In this document: in pieces, positions 54,607-58,345 of the stretch
Position numbering within the stretch: the first letter of the stretch is position 1
Layout: each line of letters begins with the position of its first letter
Assembly (NCBI GenBank): GCA_030614785.1
Contig: JAUWTJ010000016.1
Span: 1-58,345 of the forward strand
DNA length: 58,345 bases
Direction: 5' to 3'
Origin: Alphaproteobacteria bacterium
GTDB lineage: Bacteria; Pseudomonadota; Alphaproteobacteria; M2410
Notes under the pieces: model-generated
Database searches by the model: none
What the model was told of the DNA's origin: nothing
Seen by the model: only the letters and a program-made list of their open reading frames with translations
Translations under genes and position numbers: made by a program

Positions 54607-56553
54607 CTACCAGCCACCACCGCCGCCACCACCGCCGCCACCTCCGGAGAAGCCGCCGCCGCCTGAAAAACCACCGCCACCAAACCCGCCGCTGCTTGTG
54701 CCGGTGGAGCCTGGTGGCAATGCTGAAGAGGCGATGGCAGTCGAGAAGGATGAGCCGAGATCGCTTGAAAATGATCCCGTGTCGCTGCTGTGCCAATGAT
54801 GGCCGTGATACCAGTGCGGTTGGTATTCTCGTCCCTCCGCTGACGCCGTTGCAAAGACCTCGGTGAATTGCTCGCTCCATTCATTATCGACATCAAGGGC
54901 GAGGGCAAACGGCAGGAACCTTTCAAAGAGTTCGGGCGTCTTTTCAGGCGGGTTCAGTTGGTTGAGCCGGTCGCCTTCTGCTGTGGTGAGGTAGAGGCGA
55001 AACCCCTCGATCTCATCGAGAATATTGCGACCAAGCCGGGTCGGCGCTTTTAGCAATACGTAAAAGACACCGTTGGCGAGGCCGATCAGCGCTGCCAGGA
55101 ATGGAATTGCGAAGCCGACAAACCCGCTCAGGACCGCGCTCAGGATGACCTGTGGAAAGAAGAACACAAAAATGATTGCGTATTGGACCGGCTTTGCCAG
55201 CCAGCCACTGAACAATCCTCCAATACCGACCAGTGGGCTGGTCCGACGGGCGATATAGTTCAGGGCCAAAATGCCGGTGCCGGCCGCAAGCAGGGCAACG
55301 ACGCTCTGTGAGATGAGAGAAGCAGGAAAGCTCGCGGTGTCCCCTGATGTCAGGGCGACAGCCAGGATCGCAAGAAACGAAAGTGATGCACCGGTCAGGA
55401 AAGTGCTGAGGTTGGTGACAAAGTAGATGTGTTGATACTCGGATTTCAAACCGCTTTCAAATGCTGAAATGGCTTTTGAAATGGTCTTGTGGTTTTCGTT
55501 CACCAGCGTGATTTCATCACTGGCACTAAACAGCCGGGAGGCAATTCTGCGCTCACCGTTGGTCAGCATTTTGTCTGACGTTCCGATGACTTTCAGTTTG
55601 TATTCATCATCAGTGTCATCGATCTCCAGGTAACCCTTGACCGCCATGTTGATGATCGCAGAGGAAAAGGCTGTTCGGTCATAGGACATGCGGTAGACAA
55701 AGCGTGCGGCTGCTGGCGAAAAGCCCTCCGGTGGTTTGAATCGGGGGATAATGGCTCCACCATCGGGGTCCCGGCCGCGACGATCCCAGCTGAAAATGTA
55801 GAATCCCAATACACTCAACAGGCCAACAAGGCCAACAAAGGCGCCGACATTGTCGCGAAAGAACAGAAGAATGCGATCCATTCCGGTGGGCTTGTAGACG
55901 AGCCCGGACGGGAATGAGACTGCAACGGTGAGCCCTTCCAGTCTGGCGAACGGGCGAGTTGATTCAATCAGAACAAGGCCTGGCGTGTCGGTTTTGACCT
56001 CGTAACTTGTCCCCTCACTGCCATAATAACCGGTGGAGCCGGCTGTGCGCAGCGCCTTGGCGTGTTGGGGTAAATGGAGCGAGTAGCTTACGCTGTCGAT
56101 GGGGAGGCGCCAGCCGTTTCCTGTTACATTCCAATAGAGTTCATCGAAGTCTTCGTAGTAGGCGATCTGGCGGTCCGTTCGATAAGTTATTTCAAATCGG
56201 TGTGTTCCAGCTGAAAGGAATTTGTTCTTCTCCCCGATATAGAGTTCGATTCCGTTGCTGCGTTTTTTGGTAAACCAGGGTTCCGGAGTGCCGTTGCGTT
56301 TGACGCTTTCGACTTCGAAGGCAACCTTGTATCGATGGCCCAGTTTATCTTTATATGTTGTAGGGAACTCACGAACGATACCGCGTCTGATTTCCCGACC
56401 TTCGGCACTGACAATAATTGTCTCTGCGACCCTGAGGCTTGCGTCCTCCAAAATGGTAACATCGGAGTCGAAAGACGTAATGGCTTCGCGGGCGCTGGCG
56501 GCCCCGGAGGTAAGGGTAAGGCAGAGCGCGAGGAGACCGAATAGTCGGTGCAT
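54607..56553 (-). CDS. DUF2207 family membrane protein with Gly-rich C-terminus
   Basis: 648 residues. Signal peptide (LFGLLALCLTLTSGAASA), an extracytoplasmic N-terminal beta domain with the DUF2207 pattern (REFPTTYKDKLGHRYKV; ITYRTDRQIAYYEDFDELYWNVTG split across it), one helix near 250 (VGLVGLLSVLGFYIFS), more helices at about 385-515 and a C-terminal run of Gly with scattered Phe/Ser ending in Trp. Family function is unknown. Follows lemA by 17 bases, a common LemA-DUF2207 pairing. The longer upstream frame overlaps lemA and is not used. Confidence 0.85.
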   Translation of the reverse strand: MHRLFGLLALCLTLTSGAASAREAITSFDSDVTILEDASLRVAETIIVSAEGREIRRGIVREFPTTYKDKLGHRYKVAFEVESVKRNGTPEPWFTKKRSNGIELYIGEKNKFLSAGTHRFEITYRTDRQIAYYEDFDELYWNVTGNGWRLPIDSVSYSLHLPQHAKALRTAGSTGYYGSEGTSYEVKTDTPGLVLIESTRPFARLEGLTVAVSFPSGLVYKPTGMDRILLFFRDNVGAFVGLVGLLSVLGFYIFSWDRRGRDPDGGAIIPRFKPPEGFSPAAARFVYRMSYDRTAFSSAIINMAVKGYLEIDDTDDEYKLKVIGTSDKMLTNGERRIASRLFSASDEITLVNENHKTISKAISAFESGLKSEYQHIYFVTNLSTFLTGASLSFLAILAVALTSGDTASFPASLISQSVVALLAAGTGILALNYIARRTSPLVGIGGLFSGWLAKPVQYAIIFVFFFPQVILSAVLSGFVGFAIPFLAALIGLANGVFYVLLKAPTRLGRNILDEIEGFRLYLTTAEGDRLNQLNPPEKTPELFERFLPFALALDVDNEWSEQFTEVFATASAEGREYQPHWYHGHHWHSSDTGSFSSDLGSSFSTAIASSALPPGSTGTSSGGFGGGGFSGGGGFSGGGGGGGGGGGW

Positions 56554-56570
56554 GGTCGTTGCCTCGTTGG

Positions 56571-57128
56571 CTATGAGGAGAAACTTACCTCGGGAACGGC
56601 ACGATCGGAGGCCTCTTCGATCTCGAAGAACTCGGCTTTTATAAACTTGAACCATCCGGCAATGATATTGCTCGGGAAGCTCTCAACCTTGATATTCAGA
56701 TTGCGAACCGTGCCATTGTAGTAGCGGCGGGCGAGCTGAATTTGATCTTCGGTTTCGCTGAGTTCGCCCTGCAGCGAGACGAAATTTTCATTGGCCTTGA
56801 GATCCGGATAGGCCTCAGCCACAGCCATGATCCCGCCGATGGCGCGGGTGAGCAGGCCTTCGGTTGCCGCACGGTCGGCGATCGACCCGCCCTCCAGCGA
56901 GCGGGTTCTCAGTTTTGTTACTTCCTCAAAGGCCGACTTCTCATGAGTAGCGTAACCTTTGACGGTTTCGACCAGGTTGGGAATGAGATTGGCGCGTCGC
57001 TTGAGCTGGGTTTCGATGCCGCTCCAGCCTTCCTCGACCATATTGCGAAGGCGAACCAGAGCATTATAGGCTGACATGACCCAGAGGCCGATGAGAACCA
57101 GGACACCGATGAAAATCAGAAACTCCAT
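56571..57128 (-). CDS. lemA: LemA family protein
   Basis: 185 residues: N-terminal membrane helix (FLIFIGVLVLIGLWVMS) followed by the LemA helical bundle with YNALVRLRNMVEEGWSGIE, LKRRANLIPNLVETVKGYA, NENFVSLQGELSETEDQIQ and RRYYNGTVRNLN. Function unclear. First gene of lemA-DUF2207. Confidence 0.93.
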   Translation of the reverse strand: MEFLIFIGVLVLIGLWVMSAYNALVRLRNMVEEGWSGIETQLKRRANLIPNLVETVKGYATHEKSAFEEVTKLRTRSLEGGSIADRAATEGLLTRAIGGIMAVAEAYPDLKANENFVSLQGELSETEDQIQLARRYYNGTVRNLNIKVESFPSNIIAGWFKFIKAEFFEIEEASDRAVPEVSFSS

Positions 57129-57204
57129 AACCAGCTCCTTGCCTGATATGTGGGTGAGGCCAAATATGAAGTGATTTGCGAGCCTTTGGCAAGGCGCACA
57201 GAAA

Positions 57205-57232
57205 AACCCCGCCCTCTGATGAGAGCGGGGTT
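57205..57232 (-). terminator. Rho-independent terminator after the 57.3-57.6 kb gene
   Basis: AACCCCGC/GCGGGGTT with CTCT/AGAG inside; on the minus strand it is followed by five T's. Separates the small membrane protein gene from lemA. Confidence 0.8.
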
Positions 57233-57266
57233 GCGCTGAAATTCGAGTTTTTTTACTCGGTCACGC

Positions 57267-57617
57267 TTATGAGCGTCTGAATATCGACTTGAGCAACGAT
57301 ACGACGATCAGTGCTGCAACAAAGAATATCGCCCTGTTGACGATGATGAACATGTTCTCGCCATGAGCCGTAACAATACCGATTGTGTAATCCAGTGCGC
57401 CGGCGAAGTTCATTTCATTGGCATAGATCTCCATTCCCAGTGGAACGACCAGGAGATCAAGCACGAGCGCGATCAATACATAGTAGATCAGTTGTCCGAA
57501 GCGCGACATCATGAAGCCGACGAGCAGCGCTATGATGGCGCCTTGAATAAGTAGATTGGTATCGACCTGAAATGATTCAATCACCACGTCGATTACAGGC
57601 TGTAGTTGTTCTGGCAT
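57267..57617 (-). CDS. Small integral membrane protein of unknown function
   Basis: 116 residues with helices LLIQGAIIALLVGFMMS, LIYYVLIALVLDLLVVPLG and NRAIFFVAALIVVSLLKSIF, and a basic end (FRRS). No family recognised. The ATG at 57617 has GGGGA five to six bases upstream; an in-frame ATG at 57629 is possible. Ends at the terminator 57205-57232. It faces the MinD/FlhG-like gene across a 120-base AT-rich gap. Confidence 0.7.
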   Translation of the reverse strand: MPEQLQPVIDVVIESFQVDTNLLIQGAIIALLVGFMMSRFGQLIYYVLIALVLDLLVVPLGMEIYANEMNFAGALDYTIGIVTAHGENMFIIVNRAIFFVAALIVVSLLKSIFRRS

Positions 57618-57749
57618 AAGTATCCCCATTTCCCATTGTCAAACACACGCCCCCCCACGCGATAGATGCATGGATGACGCCCCAACAGGTAGAACATTAC
57701 AGCAAATTAATAATTAATGAAAGCGTCGCGACAGACTTGACCTAAGTCT

Positions 57750-58345
57750 TTATAATTTCACAGCTTTTTCCGCAATCAGGCGAACATCCTTACCGGCGCG
57801 CGACAGCGGGTAGCGATTGATGATCGGTGCCTGCTGCCGGATTGACTGTTTGACATCAGGGTCGCGGTGAATGATGCCGGCAAGCTTTGGCTCAAAACTG
57901 AGAAAATTCTCGCAGGCTTTGGCCAGAGTTGCGAAAGTCCGGCGCCCTTCAGCGGTGTCCTCCGCCATATTGACGACGATCTCGATCGGGATATCGGGAT
58001 ATCGCATGGCCATGACCTTGATATAGGCGTAGGCGTCCGTGAGGGAGGTAGGCTCGTCGGTCAGGACAACATAAATCTTACCGCTCGGCGTGCTCAGTAT
58101 TTTGCAGGCATTGTCGATACCGGCAGCCAGATCGCAGATCACATAGTCATAATGTTCCGCGATGCCTTTGAGACTGTGAGCCAGGTCGCCAAGCTGATTG
58201 CGTGACAGCGAGCCGAGTGTCCCGGAACCGGAGCGCCCGGCAAGGACATCAAATCCTGCGGTACGACGGACGGCTTCAGGAGTGCCGTCGTCGATGATGG
58301 AGGAGGCACCACCTTCAAACGGTGTCACGGCTTCTGAAAAAGGAA
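57750..58345 (-). CDS. MinD/ParA-like ATPase, FlhG type (partial, cut by right edge)
   Basis: The 3' 198 codons are present and the frame continues past the right edge, so the Walker A lies outside. Visible parts are HYDYVICDLAAGID (deviant Walker-type Asp), VVLTDEPTSLTDAYAYIK, IEIVVNMAEDTAEG, a Cys at ACENFL and the closing SIRQQAPIINRYPLSRAG. This is the FlhG/FleN pattern of flagellar number control; a general MinD-like call is safer. Confidence 0.8.
   Translation of the reverse strand, partial: PFSEAVTPFEGGASSIIDDGTPEAVRRTAGFDVLAGRSGSGTLGSLSRNQLGDLAHSLKGIAEHYDYVICDLAAGIDNACKILSTPSGKIYVVLTDEPTSLTDAYAYIKVMAMRYPDIPIEIVVNMAEDTAEGRRTFATLAKACENFLSFEPKLAGIIHRDPDVKQSIRQQAPIINRYPLSRAGKDVRLIAEKAVKL

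Overview
The window is a dense, moderately GC-rich chromosomal segment of a free-living, flagellated alphaproteobacterium. The evidence is a complete CtrA (response regulator), a ChpT phosphotransferase, an RcdA-type adaptor (DUF1465) with DUF1192 beside it, rluD next to rpoH with a DUF6476 gene head-to-head, a tail-to-tail paraoxonase/ABC region, an RNA element resembling the alphaproteobacterial serC motif ahead of serC-serA, and a 6S RNA between zapA and the 5-formyltetrahydrofolate cyclo-ligase gene. I cannot name the genus. No tRNA, rRNA, CRISPR array or intact transposase gene was seen.

Layout. 1-9.2 kb: partial quinone oxidoreductase, DUF1192, rcdA, the phosphatidylethanolamine genes psd-pssA with what looks like a 27-codon pmtA stub, rpmE, an ABC exporter, a paraoxonase-like protein and a MotA/ExbB plus OmpA/MotB-like pair. 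9.4-16 kb: a minus-strand central-metabolism run tkt-gap-pgk-thiE-efp-suhB. 16.4-23.5 kb: plus-strand housekeeping run DUF4164-zapA-6S RNA-cyclo-ligase-ymdB-yeiH-yebC-ruvC-ruvA-ruvB-ybgC. 23.7-31 kb: a compositionally different membrane-anchored WD40 gene sits between ybgC and tolQ, then tolQ-tolR-tolA-tolB-pal-cpoB, the trans-envelope constriction machine; tolB has an in-frame stop inside its signal-peptide region. 31.2-32.1 kb: a small membrane protein/XRE regulator/membrane protein cassette. 32-38.3 kb: class V aminotransferase, serC-serA, purA and a truncated globin. 38.3-44.3 kb: MFS transporter, secreted protein, rpoH, rluD, DUF6476, an XRE regulator and cysQ. 44.4-54 kb: chpT, cheA-cheW-cheY-cheB-cheR, then ctrA divergent from fliI-fliJ. 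54.1-58.3 kb: yajQ, DUF2207 and LemA proteins, a small membrane protein and a MinD/FlhG-like ATPase cut by the right edge.

How the parts fit. ChpT passes phosphate to CtrA and RcdA helps degrade CtrA in Caulobacter, so three parts of the cell-cycle pathway lie in one window, two of them bracketing the chemotaxis operon and next to the flagellar export ATPase. The tkt-gap-pgk and serC-serA operons meet metabolically at 3-phosphoglycerate.

The most unusual signals are: (1) two copies of a 119-base element that folds as a cloverleaf-like structure, filling the gap-pgk and serC-serA intercistronic gaps in the same orientation relative to transcription, with compensatory changes in the stems; (2) the TAA codon inside the tolB leader; (3) the orphan membrane WD40 gene splitting ybgC from tolQ, next to a perfect 23-bp inverted repeat; and (4) a probable pmtA remnant directly after pssA.
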